DNA of 64,000 bases from SAR86 cluster bacterium (GCA_029268615.1 JAQWNM010000005.1:1-64000), one strand, 5' to 3'; positions 8,684 to 17,860 are shown, counted from the stretch's first letter. The notes: generated by a model not told the origin, from the letters alone. Made by a program: numbers and translations.

Positions 8684-9670
8684 TTAAGAAAGTGATTGAT
8701 TGATTTCTGATAATAAGTCTCTGGATAATTCTAATTCTTTATCTATATCTAAGATAGTCACAATGCATTTTTCTTTGGCAATTTCTTCAACAGAAATTCT
8801 GAAAGATCTTGTAGCGCTCCTATTATCAGATCTAAATAACTTTCCTAAAAAGCCTGCCTCCTTTTTCTTAGAAAAGTTTACGTAAAATATTCCATTTTCT
8901 CTATCTAAATCGTAAACAGAAATTAAGGCCTCCTTCAACGCTCTGTCTACTGCAGCCCAAGCTCTAGCAAATTCTAAATTCATTTGAATAATACTTTCAC
9001 CATCATTTCTTTTTCTTAGGGTTGCTTTCTTCCCAATATTTAAATTTAAAGCTACTAAAGATGTTCCTGATTTCTGTCTTGAACTATCTGAAAGGTAATC
9101 CAAAACACCTCTCAATATCGATTCTTCTAGATTCTCCTCAGTTGATACTCTTAATTCTTGACCTGAATCATCTAGGGCAGAATGTTTCACGAATATCTCG
9201 GAACTTGCTTGACGAATGCCATGCTCTAATTTCATTTCTAACCTAGTAGTATTTCCCTGAACATCAACTTCCTCAGATTGAATTATGCCTGTATCAGGAT
9301 TTTCAAATGAAATCCCATAACCTGATTGCGTCCAATAATTTTTCATAAGTGGCCATATGCTACTAGGAAGGCTCTCAATATATACCCATCTAAGTTCTCC
9401 CAACTTATGAAGCCTTATCTCATTAGTAGTTCCAGAAGAAAAAAATTGTTCTGGCTGCGGCACATCATAGGTTAGTAGATTTAATTCTTTGTCATTCGGT
9501 ATAGGATAAAAATCAACAATACTTCCAGGATTTTCTTCATCCTTTAGTTTAAGTTCGTCTATTTGACTTTCCTGTAAATAATCATTTCTATGATCATCCA
9601 ATAAAAGACTACAGGAAGACAAAGAAAAAACACCGAGGCAATAAAGAGAATAAATTATCTTATTTGGCAT
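8684..9670 (-). CDS. bamC: Outer-membrane assembly lipoprotein BamC
   Basis: Lipoprotein of the BAM complex that inserts beta-barrel proteins into the outer membrane. The N-terminus is a lipoprotein signal peptide with lipobox LSSC (modified Cys at C20). It is followed by the unstructured, conserved segment ending YDVPQPEQFF and then the helix-grip region with LGELRWVYIESLPSSIWP. The length of 328 is close to E. coli BamC (344). It sits between dapA and purC, a context that makes the call firm despite low sequence conservation in this family. Confidence 0.92.
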   Translation of the reverse strand: MPNKIIYSLYCLGVFSLSSCSLLLDDHRNDYLQESQIDELKLKDEENPGSIVDFYPIPNDKELNLLTYDVPQPEQFFSSGTTNEIRLHKLGELRWVYIESLPSSIWPLMKNYWTQSGYGISFENPDTGIIQSEEVDVQGNTTRLEMKLEHGIRQASSEIFVKHSALDDSGQELRVSTEENLEESILRGVLDYLSDSSRQKSGTSLVALNLNIGKKATLRKRNDGESIIQMNLEFARAWAAVDRALKEALISVYDLDRENGIFYVNFSKKKEAGFLGKLFRSDNRSATRSFRISVEEIAKEKCIVTILDIDKELELSRDLLSEINQSLS

Positions 9671-9679
9671 ATTTAAGTC

Positions 9680-10576
9680 CTATATTAACTCTAATTTTTT
9701 TAACTCGCTTTCTAGCTCGTAAGTAAATTCTTTATTTAATGGTGTAAGTGGTAGCCTAATTCCAGTTCCTATTTTTCCCATCCTCATTAAAGCCCATTTT
9801 ACAGGAATTGGGTTTGATTCAATAAATAATAATTTATTTAAATTTTCTAATTTAGAATTTAATTTTAGTGCTAAATCTACATTTGAACCCTCAAGGGCTG
9901 CTTTGGTTGATTCAACTATTATTTCAGGAACTATATTAGCGGTGACTGATATAGTCCCATGCCCGCCTTTTATTATAAAGTCTATAGCAGTTAAATCATC
10001 ACCAGAAAATAAGAGGAAATTGTCTTCAACAACTGACTCAACTTTTTGTATTAAGGAGTTTATTCTTGTTGGTTCAGAAGAGGCTTCTTTTAATCCAATT
10101 ATATTTTCATGTTTTGAAAGTCTTGCTACTGTATCTGGTACCAAATCGCACCCAGTTCTCGAGGGAACATTATATAATATCTGTTTTATATCAACACTCT
10201 CCGCTATTTCAGAATAATGAGCATACAAGCCTTCCTGTGTTGGCTTATTATAATATGGAGTTACTAGTAAAACTGCATCCGCTCCAGCTTCTAATGCTGA
10301 GGATGTTAAATACAAAGCTTCTTTAGTAGAATTAGCACCGGTTCCTGCTATTAAATTTATTCTTTTATCTATGTGCATTGCACATTTCTCAATTATTTGA
10401 ATGTGCTCTACCATATCGATTGTTGCCGACTCTCCAGTTGTTCCTACAAGAACAATTCCTGAGATTCCAGCTTTAACGTGCATATCAATTAATAGAAATA
10501 AAGTTTCCCACTCTATATCTCCATTCTCGTCCATCGGAGTTACCAAAGCTACAATAGCACCTTTTAATGATTGCAT
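9680..10576 (-). CDS. dapA: 4-hydroxy-tetrahydrodipicolinate synthase
   Basis: Condenses pyruvate with aspartate semialdehyde in lysine and peptidoglycan-precursor synthesis. The Schiff-base lysine is K163 (IIGLKEAS). The proton relay uses T46/T47 (VGTTGES) and Y135 (YNVPSRTG), and the substrate arginine follows at R140. The 298 residues match the family (292 in E. coli). First gene of the dapA-bamC-purC run; its product shares the aspartate-semialdehyde pool with Asd, which is encoded at the other end of the window. Confidence 0.96.
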   Translation of the reverse strand: MQSLKGAIVALVTPMDENGDIEWETLFLLIDMHVKAGISGIVLVGTTGESATIDMVEHIQIIEKCAMHIDKRINLIAGTGANSTKEALYLTSSALEAGADAVLLVTPYYNKPTQEGLYAHYSEIAESVDIKQILYNVPSRTGCDLVPDTVARLSKHENIIGLKEASSEPTRINSLIQKVESVVEDNFLLFSGDDLTAIDFIIKGGHGTISVTANIVPEIIVESTKAALEGSNVDLALKLNSKLENLNKLLFIESNPIPVKWALMRMGKIGTGIRLPLTPLNKEFTYELESELKKLELI

Positions 10577-10687
10577 TTTAATTAGTTTTTAAATTATAAA
10601 ATAAGTAAATAAGTTATAAAATATTTATAAATGACATTGTAATTCATTGCTTTAATAATATTATATGTTTTTTATTCAAAAGGACTA

Positions 10688-11158
10688 ATGATGGCAACAC
10701 CTAAAGTTGGAAATAAAGCCCCTATATTCAAAGGGCCGTGCACTGGAGATCAAGATATTAACTTAAATAATTTAAAAGGAAAAAATGTAGTTCTGTATTT
10801 TTATCCAAAAGATAGCACTCCTGGCTGTACTACCGAGGGTCAAAATTTTAGAGACTTATTCTCTAAATTTTCTAAAAAAAATACCGTTATCTTTGGAGTT
10901 TCAAGAGAATCAATTAAATCTCATGAAAAATTCAAGTCTAAAGAATCTTTTCCCTTTGATTTAATTTCTGATCCAGATGAAAAGATTTGTAATCAGTATG
11001 ATGTAATAAAAGAGAAAAGTATGTATGGAAGGAAATATATGGGAATAGACAGAAGTACCTTCTTGATAGATGCAAATGGAAAACTAAGGAAAGAATGGAG
11101 AAAGGTTAAAGTAACTGGTCATGCAGAAGAAGTGCTAAATTCTCTGGATGAATTATGA
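10688..11158 (+). CDS. bcp: Thioredoxin-dependent thiol peroxidase, BCP/PrxQ family
   Basis: Reduces hydrogen peroxide and organic hydroperoxides in the cytoplasm. The peroxidatic cysteine is C47 in DSTPGCTTEG. The usual resolving cysteine five residues later (C50 in E. coli) is replaced by Gln52. C18 and C101 (EKICNQYDV) are the other cysteines, so resolution must use another residue or an external thiol. The start ATG follows an AAAGGA ribosome-binding site; a second ATG directly after it is equally possible. It overlaps the perM end by 6 bases on the opposite strand. The bcp-perM-bepA neighbourhood is also seen in E. coli. Confidence 0.93.
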   Translation: MMATPKVGNKAPIFKGPCTGDQDINLNNLKGKNVVLYFYPKDSTPGCTTEGQNFRDLFSKFSKKNTVIFGVSRESIKSHEKFKSKESFPFDLISDPDEKICNQYDVIKEKSMYGRKYMGIDRSTFLIDANGKLRKEWRKVKVTGHAEEVLNSLDEL

Positions 11159-12217
11159 ATCTAAATTTAAATTATTATTTTTAGGCCAAGAATTAACTAT
11201 AGCTTTTACAAAAGTTGCTAGAGGAATGGCAAAGAAAAGACCCCAAAATCCCCAAATGCCATTAAAAAATAATACAGCTACAACGATAATCACTGGATGA
11301 AGATTATTTCTTGCAGAAAATAATAAAGGCACCAAAAGATTCCCATCTAAAATTTGGATTAAAAGATAGATAAATAACAACCAATAAAATTGATCAGTCA
11401 CTCCCCATTCAGCAAGACCTATCAATAAAACTGGAATCGTTACTAGGATGGCACCAAAGAAAGGTATTATTACTGAAAGACCTACCAAGATTGCTAAAAG
11501 TATTGCGTAAGGTAGATTAAGGAAGCTAAAAGCTATGTAACTAACTATTGCTATAATAATAATTTCTATAGATTTGCCTGTTACGTAATTAAAAAGTTGT
11601 TCATTCATTTCTATATAAATATCATCAAGCAATCTATGATCTTTGGGAAGAACAGTTGATATAAGAGGTAAAAGAATGGATTTATCTTTAACAAAGAAAA
11701 AAACCATTAATGGAATAAGGACTGCATAAAGAACTGCATTAAAGGCAAAGGATATTGTGCCAGCAAGTTGAGATAATGCTTGCGATAGAATCGTGTTTAC
11801 TTGATTAGTAAGATTAGCTAAAAAAGAACTCACAGCTTCTGGAGAAATAATATCCGGATAAGAAGTTGATAAATTTATAAGACTATCTTGAAAAGAATTC
11901 ACAATAGAAGGTAATGAATTCAGCAAAGAATTAATTTGAGATCCTATCAAAGGGAGGAGAAAGAAAACAGCAGCATATGATCCAAAAAAAACAAAAAAAG
12001 AAAAGATTAAAGCCCAGGTTCTTTTAAGGCCTATAGAAGAAAGCCAGGTAACAAGGCCATTTAATAAAAATGCTATGACAACACTTATGAGAATAGGCAT
12101 TAATACATTGCCGAAGAGGAATAAAAGTAAGAAAAAAGACAATAAAAGAAGGGCAAAAATTACAGTTTCTTCATTAAAAAAAACTTTTTTAATGATGTTG
12201 TTTAATAATGTACCCAT
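11153..12217 (-). CDS. perM: AI-2E/PerM family membrane transporter
   Basis: Inner-membrane protein of the AI-2E exporter/PerM family (354 aa, typical length). Hydrophobic segments fall near residues 15-60 and 65-95, then a soluble stretch with LLNSLPSIVNSF, then several more helices from about 155 to the end. The VIIPFFGAILVTIP and DGNLLVPLLF motifs are characteristic. The family exports small molecules or ions in different bacteria, so the substrate is not predictable. It lies 2 bases downstream of the TusA-family gene and the two form an operon. Confidence 0.85.
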   Translation of the reverse strand: MGTLLNNIIKKVFFNEETVIFALLLLSFFLLLFLFGNVLMPILISVVIAFLLNGLVTWLSSIGLKRTWALIFSFFVFFGSYAAVFFLLPLIGSQINSLLNSLPSIVNSFQDSLINLSTSYPDIISPEAVSSFLANLTNQVNTILSQALSQLAGTISFAFNAVLYAVLIPLMVFFFVKDKSILLPLISTVLPKDHRLLDDIYIEMNEQLFNYVTGKSIEIIIIAIVSYIAFSFLNLPYAILLAILVGLSVIIPFFGAILVTIPVLLIGLAEWGVTDQFYWLLFIYLLIQILDGNLLVPLLFSARNNLHPVIIVVAVLFFNGIWGFWGLFFAIPLATFVKAIVNSWPKNNNLNLDS

Positions 12218-12219
12218 AT

Positions 12220-12447
12220 TTACGATTTTTTTATTTTAAAAAGATACTTGTCTTCTAGTTTATTTGCTTCTACAAGTAGGTTACCACTTATTTTAGTAAA
12301 AACAGTAAAATCATCCCATGAAGTTGGATCAGAGGTAGTTACTTCTAGAATATCTCCTGACTCAAGACTATTTAAAGCCACTTTTGTTTTTAGCAAAGGT
12401 AAAGGGCATTCTAATCCTGTTAAATCTAAAATAGTTGCGTTTTTCAT
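12220..12447 (-). CDS. TusA/SirA-family sulfur carrier
   Basis: Small (75 aa) sulfur-transfer protein. The family's CPxP motif is present as ECPLPLLKTK with the persulfide-carrying cysteine at C14. The C-terminal half (SDPTSWDDFTVF) follows the TusA pattern in which a conserved Asp-Pro lies before the second helix. Proteins of this family accept sulfur from IscS for tRNA thiolation or other uses. Its operon with perM and closeness to bepA is a frequent arrangement, and the exact role of this copy is unclear. Confidence 0.85.
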   Translation of the reverse strand: MKNATILDLTGLECPLPLLKTKVALNSLESGDILEVTTSDPTSWDDFTVFTKISGNLLVEANKLEDKYLFKIKKS

Positions 12448-12538
12448 GTTGTTAATCGCATAATAATGCAGAACTATTTTTAAAAAAAATAGTCTACTTA
12501 ACTATACATAATAATTATACCTCCTCTAGTAACTATCC

Positions 12539-13981
12539 ATGCCATCAAATAGAAAAATTCTTAGCTACATAATTCTAACATTTTGTTCTATTTACTTGAT
12601 TAGTGCAGAAGAAGAGAAACTGCCCTCTTTAGGAGACGCTTCTTCTTCAGCAATCTCTCTCAGCACTGAATATTCGTTAGGTAGACTTTGGTTAGCCCAA
12701 ATGCGTAATGGCATTCCTCAAATTGAAGATTCGATAACTCAAGATTATTTAGAACATCTTTTATACAGATTGTCAGAATATAGCCAACTTAAGGATAGAA
12801 GGTTGGAACTTATTCTAATAGATCAAAATACTATCAATGCTTTTGCAGCACCCGGCGGTGTCATAGGAGTTAACGGAGGATTAATAAATCAAGCGGAAAC
12901 GGAAGCTCAATTAGTGTCTGTTTTGTCTCATGAATTAGCACATTTAAGTCAACGACATTTCGCAAGAAACTTGCAAAGACAACAAGAAAGAGGACTAGCA
13001 AATGCCTTTATTATCCTGGCGAGTATTGCAGTAGCTGCAGCTTCAAGTCCTGATGCAGTTATGGCAGGACAACAAATTTTAGCTCAGCAAGCATTAGCCT
13101 ATAGTAGAAGTAATGAACAAGAAGCTGACAGGATAGGGTTTTTAAACTTAACTTCTGCAGGATTTAATCCTGAAGGTATGCCAAATATGTTTAGAAAACT
13201 TCAAGACATCAGCAGATTAAGTGGTAGAGATAGCCTTGAATTTCTTCGTTCTCATCCAGTCACAAAGTCTAGGATTAGTGATTCTCAAAATAGAGCCAAT
13301 AAAATCAAAAGCCGAAATTTCAATGATAGCTTGGAATACTATCTAATCAAACAAAGGGTAAGAGTTCACTTCTCAAGTAATTTAAGGCAATCTATAACCT
13401 ACTACAAGCAAGCAGTTAGAAAATCAAAATCTGAAAGAGAAAAAGTAATATATAACTATGGACTAGCTTTGGCCCTGTCTAGAGATGGTAAAAATAACGA
13501 AGCACTTGAAATGATCAGATTGTCTCTCAATTTAAAGCCAAAAAACCTCATTCTCCAGTCAAGTCTTTTAGAAATTCATTTCAATGCTGGACATTTATTA
13601 GAAGCTAAAGCTCTAGGGAAAGAGTTGTTAGCTACAAATACAGATAATTATCCCCTATCTATGTTGTATGCAAGAATACTAATGGATAGCCAAGACTACG
13701 AAGAAGCTGAAGGGGTATTAAAGAACCTTTTAACCAAAAGATCTACAGATTTACATGTATGGTATTGGTTAGCTGAAATACAAGGATTATCAAGAAATAC
13801 AATTAATTTACATCGATCGAGAGCTGAATATTTTTCTTTAAGAGGAAGGTATGATGAAGCAATCAAGCACTTAAGATATGCTTTAGAGTTAGTTGGAAAT
13901 AATTTCCAACTAACTCAGTCAATTGAATCAAGAATTGAAGATTTTCATGTGACCAAGAGAAGCATCAAAGAATTAAGTTAG
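12539..13981 (+). CDS. bepA: Periplasmic M48 metalloprotease/chaperone BepA
   Basis: Periplasmic zinc protease and chaperone that helps LptD mature and degrades stalled outer-membrane proteins. A signal peptide ends near residue 23 (YLISAEEE). Zinc ligands are H131 and H135 in HELAH and E195 in NEQEADRIG, and the HPVTKSRI segment that carries the regulatory His in E. coli BepA is present. The C-terminal half (from about residue 260) is a set of TPR repeats. The 480 residues match E. coli BepA (487). A perfect hairpin lies in its last 100 bases. It overlaps the convergent HIT gene by 4 bases. Confidence 0.92.
   Translation: MPSNRKILSYIILTFCSIYLISAEEEKLPSLGDASSSAISLSTEYSLGRLWLAQMRNGIPQIEDSITQDYLEHLLYRLSEYSQLKDRRLELILIDQNTINAFAAPGGVIGVNGGLINQAETEAQLVSVLSHELAHLSQRHFARNLQRQQERGLANAFIILASIAVAAASSPDAVMAGQQILAQQALAYSRSNEQEADRIGFLNLTSAGFNPEGMPNMFRKLQDISRLSGRDSLEFLRSHPVTKSRISDSQNRANKIKSRNFNDSLEYYLIKQRVRVHFSSNLRQSITYYKQAVRKSKSEREKVIYNYGLALALSRDGKNNEALEMIRLSLNLKPKNLILQSSLLEIHFNAGHLLEAKALGKELLATNTDNYPLSMLYARILMDSQDYEEAEGVLKNLLTKRSTDLHVWYWLAEIQGLSRNTINLHRSRAEYFSLRGRYDEAIKHLRYALELVGNNFQLTQSIESRIEDFHVTKRSIKELS
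13886..13916. repeat. Perfect 14-bp hairpin inside the 3' end of bepA
   Basis: GAGTTAGTTGGAAA and its exact reverse complement TTTCCAACTAACTC flank a 3-base loop (TAA). It lies in the coding sequence for residues VGNNFQLT about 65 bases before the bepA stop. There is no following T-run on either strand, so it is not a standard intrinsic terminator. It could stabilise the 3' end of the mRNA or limit read-through between the convergent genes. Confidence 0.6.
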
Positions 13982-14316
13982 CCAGGAGGCCAATTAAATT
14001 CTCTTCCAGCAAGCAAATGGATGTGAAGATGAAAAACAGATTGCTGAGCTCCTTCTCCATTATTAACAACCAAGCGAAATGCTTCTTCAACTCCTAACTG
14101 TCTAGCCACATTTCCAGCCACCAACATAAGATGCCCTAAAATATCTTGATCTGACTCTTCTGCATCTGCTATTTTTGCTATTTGTTTTTTAGGGATTATT
14201 AATAAATGAATTGGAGCAATAGGATTAATGTCCTTGAAAACTAAACTTAGATCATCCTCATAGATAATATCAGCCGGTATTTCTCTATCGATTATTTTTT
14301 GGAATAAGGCGTCCAC
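13978..14316 (-). CDS. hinT: HIT-family nucleotide hydrolase (HinT-like), GTG start
   Basis: Histidine-triad protein that hydrolyses purine nucleoside phosphoramidates. The triad HLHIHLLAG near the C-terminus and KIIDREIPADIIYEDD at the N-terminus are classical for the HinT branch, and 112 residues is the usual length. The start is a GTG immediately after the TAA of the upstream SDR gene (TAAGTG), so translation is probably coupled to the catabolic operon. No better start is visible nearby. It is probably an ancestral neighbour of bepA rather than a catabolic gene. Confidence 0.88.
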   Translation of the reverse strand: MDALFQKIIDREIPADIIYEDDLSLVFKDINPIAPIHLLIIPKKQIAKIADAEESDQDILGHLMLVAGNVARQLGVEEAFRLVVNNGEGAQQSVFHLHIHLLAGREFNWPPG

Positions 14317-15075
14317 TTAAATTGCTATAACTCCGCCATCAACTGAAATAGAATCACCTGTTGTATATGAAGAATCGTCAGAAGCTAGAAATAAAACTGC
14401 TGAAACTACTTCTTCTGGCTCGCCAATCCTATTCATAGGATGTTGAACTGCAAACTCTTTTAATTGGACTTCTGGATCTTCTGCAGCATCTAGATACCTT
14501 TGTACCATGGGTGTATTAATAGCTCCCGGTTGGACTGCATTGCACCTAATATTATAGCCTAACTCTGCACAATGCAGGGCCACTGTCCTTGTAATAGAAA
14601 GAACTCCAGCCTTACTGTAGTTATATGCTAAGACAAAAGATTTTGGTCTTGTTGCTAAAGATGAAGAAAAATTAATAATAGAACCGCCTGCTTCCTTCAT
14701 TGCCTTGACTGCAAACTGACAACCTAAAAAGACTGAGGTACCATTGATTGCATGAGTTCTATTCCAGTGCTCTAAAGTTTCATCTTCTATTGTTGCGGGC
14801 TCGCTAATACCAGCAGCGTTTACAACTGTCGTTATCGTTTTAAACCTTTCCCCTAAATGTCCTTCTAAAGCATCCCAATCTTCCTGTTTGGTAACATCTA
14901 CTTTAAAAAATTCACATTTTTCTCCTATTTCAGCTGCGATCTTCTCTCCTTCGCTTTCATTAATATCTATAGTTACAGCCGACCCTCCTTCTTCAATAAA
15001 TTTCTTTGCTGTTAAAGCACCCATTCCAGAAGCTCCACCTGAAATTACTGCAAACTTTCCTTCAAACCTAGCCAT
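14317..15075 (-). CDS. SDR-family NAD(P)-dependent dehydrogenase (A)
   Basis: Classical short-chain dehydrogenase, 252 residues from the chosen start. It has the nucleotide-binding GGASGMG loop near the N-terminus, NAAG, and the catalytic YNYSK. D at the end of strand 2 (TIDIN) suggests NAD rather than NADP. I use the ATG at 15075 because AAAGGAGAT precedes it; an upstream ATG would overlap the neighbouring gene and add unrelated residues. Last of three SDR genes behind a Rieske oxygenase, so probably oxidising a diol or alcohol made by the oxygenases. The substrate is unknown. Confidence 0.88.
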   Translation of the reverse strand: MARFEGKFAVISGGASGMGALTAKKFIEEGGSAVTIDINESEGEKIAAEIGEKCEFFKVDVTKQEDWDALEGHLGERFKTITTVVNAAGISEPATIEDETLEHWNRTHAINGTSVFLGCQFAVKAMKEAGGSIINFSSSLATRPKSFVLAYNYSKAGVLSITRTVALHCAELGYNIRCNAVQPGAINTPMVQRYLDAAEDPEVQLKEFAVQHPMNRIGEPEEVVSAVLFLASDDSSYTTGDSISVDGGVIAI

Positions 15076-15097
15076 TTTATCTCCTTTATTTTTTATT

Positions 15098-15871
15098 TTA
15101 AGCCCCTCTCGCTCCAGCACCGCGACCACCATCAACAATTAATTCAGTGCCTGTGACAAATGAAGATTCATCAGAAACTAAATATAATATAGCTTGAGCT
15201 ATATCAGTAGGTTGTCCCATTCTTTTCATTGGATTTAAATTCATTAAGTTTGTTTTTAATTCTTCATCTTCTCCAAAAGCTTCAGCCAACATTTCAGTCC
15301 AAATAACTCCAGGTACCATTGTATTAATTCTGATATTTCTGCCGTTTGCAGCTGCCTCAAGAGCTACAGATCTGGTCATGCCGCATATAGCTCCTTTACT
15401 AGCACAATAAGCAGCTCCATCTTCGAGACCTACTACACCCATTAAAGAAGAAACATTGACTATAGCCCCTCCCCCTGCTTTATCCAATTCAGGCATTACA
15501 TGTTTCATGCCTAAAAATACACTATTTACATTTGTTTTAATAAGAGATTTAAACTCATCAACTGAAGTTTCTTCAATTGACTTAATTAAAAAAGCTCCTG
15601 CATTATTTATTAATATATCGATATGATCAAATGATTTCTTAGTAAATTCAATGCACTCAACCCAACTTTCTTGAGAGCAAATATCATGTTCAAAAAACAA
15701 TCCTTCTCCGCCTGCTTCTCTTATCAAATCAATTGTCTGGACTCCTCTTTCTTGATTCCTTCCAGTCACTATTATGCTTGCACCTTGTTCTGCTAAAACT
15801 TGACAGCATGACCTACCAATTCCAGAAGTGCCCCCCGTTACTATGGCTACTTTATTATTTAGATTACTCAT
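15098..15871 (-). CDS. SDR-family NAD(P)-dependent dehydrogenase (B)
   Basis: Short-chain dehydrogenase of 257 residues with GGTSGIG at the cofactor loop, NNAGAF and catalytic YCASK. VTGRNQERG after strand 2 carries Arg where NADP-preferring enzymes often do, so NADP is possible. It overlaps the preceding SDR gene by 8 bases and is separated by 22 bases from the next one. The three SDR genes form a tandem set and probably arose by duplication followed by divergence. Confidence 0.88.
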   Translation of the reverse strand: MSNLNNKVAIVTGGTSGIGRSCCQVLAEQGASIIVTGRNQERGVQTIDLIREAGGEGLFFEHDICSQESWVECIEFTKKSFDHIDILINNAGAFLIKSIEETSVDEFKSLIKTNVNSVFLGMKHVMPELDKAGGGAIVNVSSLMGVVGLEDGAAYCASKGAICGMTRSVALEAAANGRNIRINTMVPGVIWTEMLAEAFGEDEELKTNLMNLNPMKRMGQPTDIAQAILYLVSDESSFVTGTELIVDGGRGAGARGA

Positions 15872-16655
15872 TATAACTTGTTCCAGGTAAAGCTACCCTC
15901 ATGCCTCCGTCTATTGTTAATTCTGCTCCAGTCATAAAACTGGACGCATCTGATAATAAAAAACATACCCCATTTGCAATATCTTCTCCTTCACCTAACC
16001 TACCAGTAGGTATTGTTTTTCTAATTCCTTCCCAAATTTCTTCTCTTCCTTCTCGCTCTGTCTGCATTGGAGTCATAATCACCCCTGGATGCATACTATT
16101 TACTCTAATAAATTCTCCCTTAGCACCTATTTCTAAAGCAGCTGCTTTAGTTAGCAGTCTATTTCCACCTTTACTAGCGCTATAAGCACCACAATACAAA
16201 GTGCCTGTTAAACCAGATAAAGAAGACATATTTACAATACTTCCCGTTGAATTATTTTTTCTTCTCATAAGATCAATTACCAACTTCATACCTATAAAAT
16301 TTCCTGTAAGATTAATATCTTGAGTTTGATTAAATTCTTCTAAAGTTAGGTCTTCTATAGGTTTTAGGTTAACTATCCCAGCATTGTTAACTAAACCATG
16401 TAAAGTGCCTTCTGTTAGCTCTATTTCAGCAATCACTTCATTCCACTCTTCTTCAGAAGCTACGTCTAATTTGCATCCACGTATGGATTCTGAATATTTA
16501 TCCGTCCAATTAGAGATAGACTTTGATAATAGGTTTTCATCAACATCGGTTGCCACGACTTTGGCCCCTTCCTGCAACAACTTAGTAACACATGCTTCGC
16601 CGATACCTCTTGCAGCTCCAGTAACTAAGATTATCTTGCCATCCAATTTTGGCAT
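15864..16655 (-). CDS. SDR-family NAD(P)-dependent dehydrogenase (C)
   Basis: Short-chain dehydrogenase with GAARGIG, NNAGIV and catalytic YSASK; D after strand 2 (ATDVD) suggests NAD. The chosen start is the ATG at 16655, since GGAGG lies 5 bases upstream of it and is itself part of the longer open frame beginning at 16667. That gives 263 residues. It follows the Rieske gene by 14 bases in the same operon. Likely role: dehydrogenating a hydroxylated intermediate. Confidence 0.88.
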   Translation of the reverse strand: MPKLDGKIILVTGAARGIGEACVTKLLQEGAKVVATDVDENLLSKSISNWTDKYSESIRGCKLDVASEEEWNEVIAEIELTEGTLHGLVNNAGIVNLKPIEDLTLEEFNQTQDINLTGNFIGMKLVIDLMRRKNNSTGSIVNMSSLSGLTGTLYCGAYSASKGGNRLLTKAAALEIGAKGEFIRVNSMHPGVIMTPMQTEREGREEIWEGIRKTIPTGRLGEGEDIANGVCFLLSDASSFMTGAELTIDGGMRVALPGTSYNE

Positions 16656-16669
16656 CTTTTCCTCCATAT

Positions 16670-17860
16670 TTATTTAACTCTTTTTAATTCTACATCCTCT
16701 GGATCAAGGCCTACAGCATCTCGAAAAGATTGGTGCATATAAATTAAAGATAATTCATTTTTACCAAAAATAGAATGCGGGTGCAAACCAGAATTAAAAC
16801 CTTTCATTACATTCTCGCTCACCCAATAATCATCCTTTTCAACTACACTATATATAAAATCATATTGCTCTTGAGCTTCTCTTTTTTCTTTTTCGGTTGT
16901 CATTTGAGACCTTTTATACAGAGAGAACCTTGTCAGATGATTATTCACTTCTTTTCCTGGGTACAATTCAAAATAATTTATATAATCAGGACTAACTAAT
17001 ATGATTACATTTGGAAATAAAAAATAAACAAACTGAAAATGTTGCAGCGAATCCCATTCTGATTCTGGTACATTATTTAATTCTAAGATTGTTTTATTAG
17101 CAAATCCAACTCTATGATTATAAATATATTTATCATAGGTCATTAGATTGCTGAAAGTGGAGTCACCTATCGTTTCTGCATGAAGGGGCCCAAAATGATA
17201 TCCTTCACAAAAAGTATCTAATGCTAATTTCCAGTTAGTAGGCATGGTAAAGATTTGTCTATCAACTAAATGCATATTACCCAAATCCCAAGTACCCAAT
17301 TGAGGACCTAGCTCATCACCTAAAATATCATCAATACTCATTGAAGGTCCAGGAGTTGGTCTAACATAGATCATACCGTACTTCTCTTCGGCTACTAATT
17401 CAGTCAGTCCATGAGAAGATTTATCTATTTCTCCAAAAGTTTCCTCTCCATAAATAGAGGTTAAATTGCCATCATGATCATATTTCCAAGCGTGATAAGG
17501 ACAGACAAATCCTCTCGGTTTTTTTCCACATGAAACGTCTTCCAACCTTGCCCCTCTATGACGACAGACATTTAAGAAAGCTCTAATTATACCTTGTGAA
17601 TTTCTGGTTATTAGAATTGGAATACCTGTATCTTCATTAGTTATAAAATCTCCATTTCCTGGAAGATCATTAGAAAAAGCCATCAGCAAAGGCCTTTCTT
17701 TAAATAACATTCTTTTCTCTCTTTCAAAAAGCTCTGTATTTGTGTAAGTATCAATGTCTACATAAAATGGAGCCTCTTCATTAGTTGCCATTGTTGTAGT
17801 TTTTCCTTCTACAAGACTCAGTAACTTTTTAGCTACTATATCTAAATCTTCCTTTTTCAT
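16670..17860 (-). CDS. Rieske non-heme iron oxygenase large subunit (RO-1)
   Basis: Oxygenase component that hydroxylates or demethylates an organic substrate using electrons from a reductase. The Rieske [2Fe-2S] ligands are C99/H101 (CRHRGA) and C120/H123 (CPYHAW). The mononuclear iron site is H222 and H227 in EGYHFGPLH, with Glu219 at the position that bridges to the neighbouring Rieske centre (Asp in naphthalene dioxygenase). The shortest of the five (396 aa). First gene of the minus-strand operon RO-SDR-SDR-SDR; AGGAT precedes the ATG. The operator at 17931-17958 lies in the divergent promoter region upstream. Confidence 0.9.
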   Translation of the reverse strand: MKKEDLDIVAKKLLSLVEGKTTTMATNEEAPFYVDIDTYTNTELFEREKRMLFKERPLLMAFSNDLPGNGDFITNEDTGIPILITRNSQGIIRAFLNVCRHRGARLEDVSCGKKPRGFVCPYHAWKYDHDGNLTSIYGEETFGEIDKSSHGLTELVAEEKYGMIYVRPTPGPSMSIDDILGDELGPQLGTWDLGNMHLVDRQIFTMPTNWKLALDTFCEGYHFGPLHAETIGDSTFSNLMTYDKYIYNHRVGFANKTILELNNVPESEWDSLQHFQFVYFLFPNVIILVSPDYINYFELYPGKEVNNHLTRFSLYKRSQMTTEKEKREAQEQYDFIYSVVEKDDYWVSENVMKGFNSGLHPHSIFGKNELSLIYMHQSFRDAVGLDPEDVELKRVK

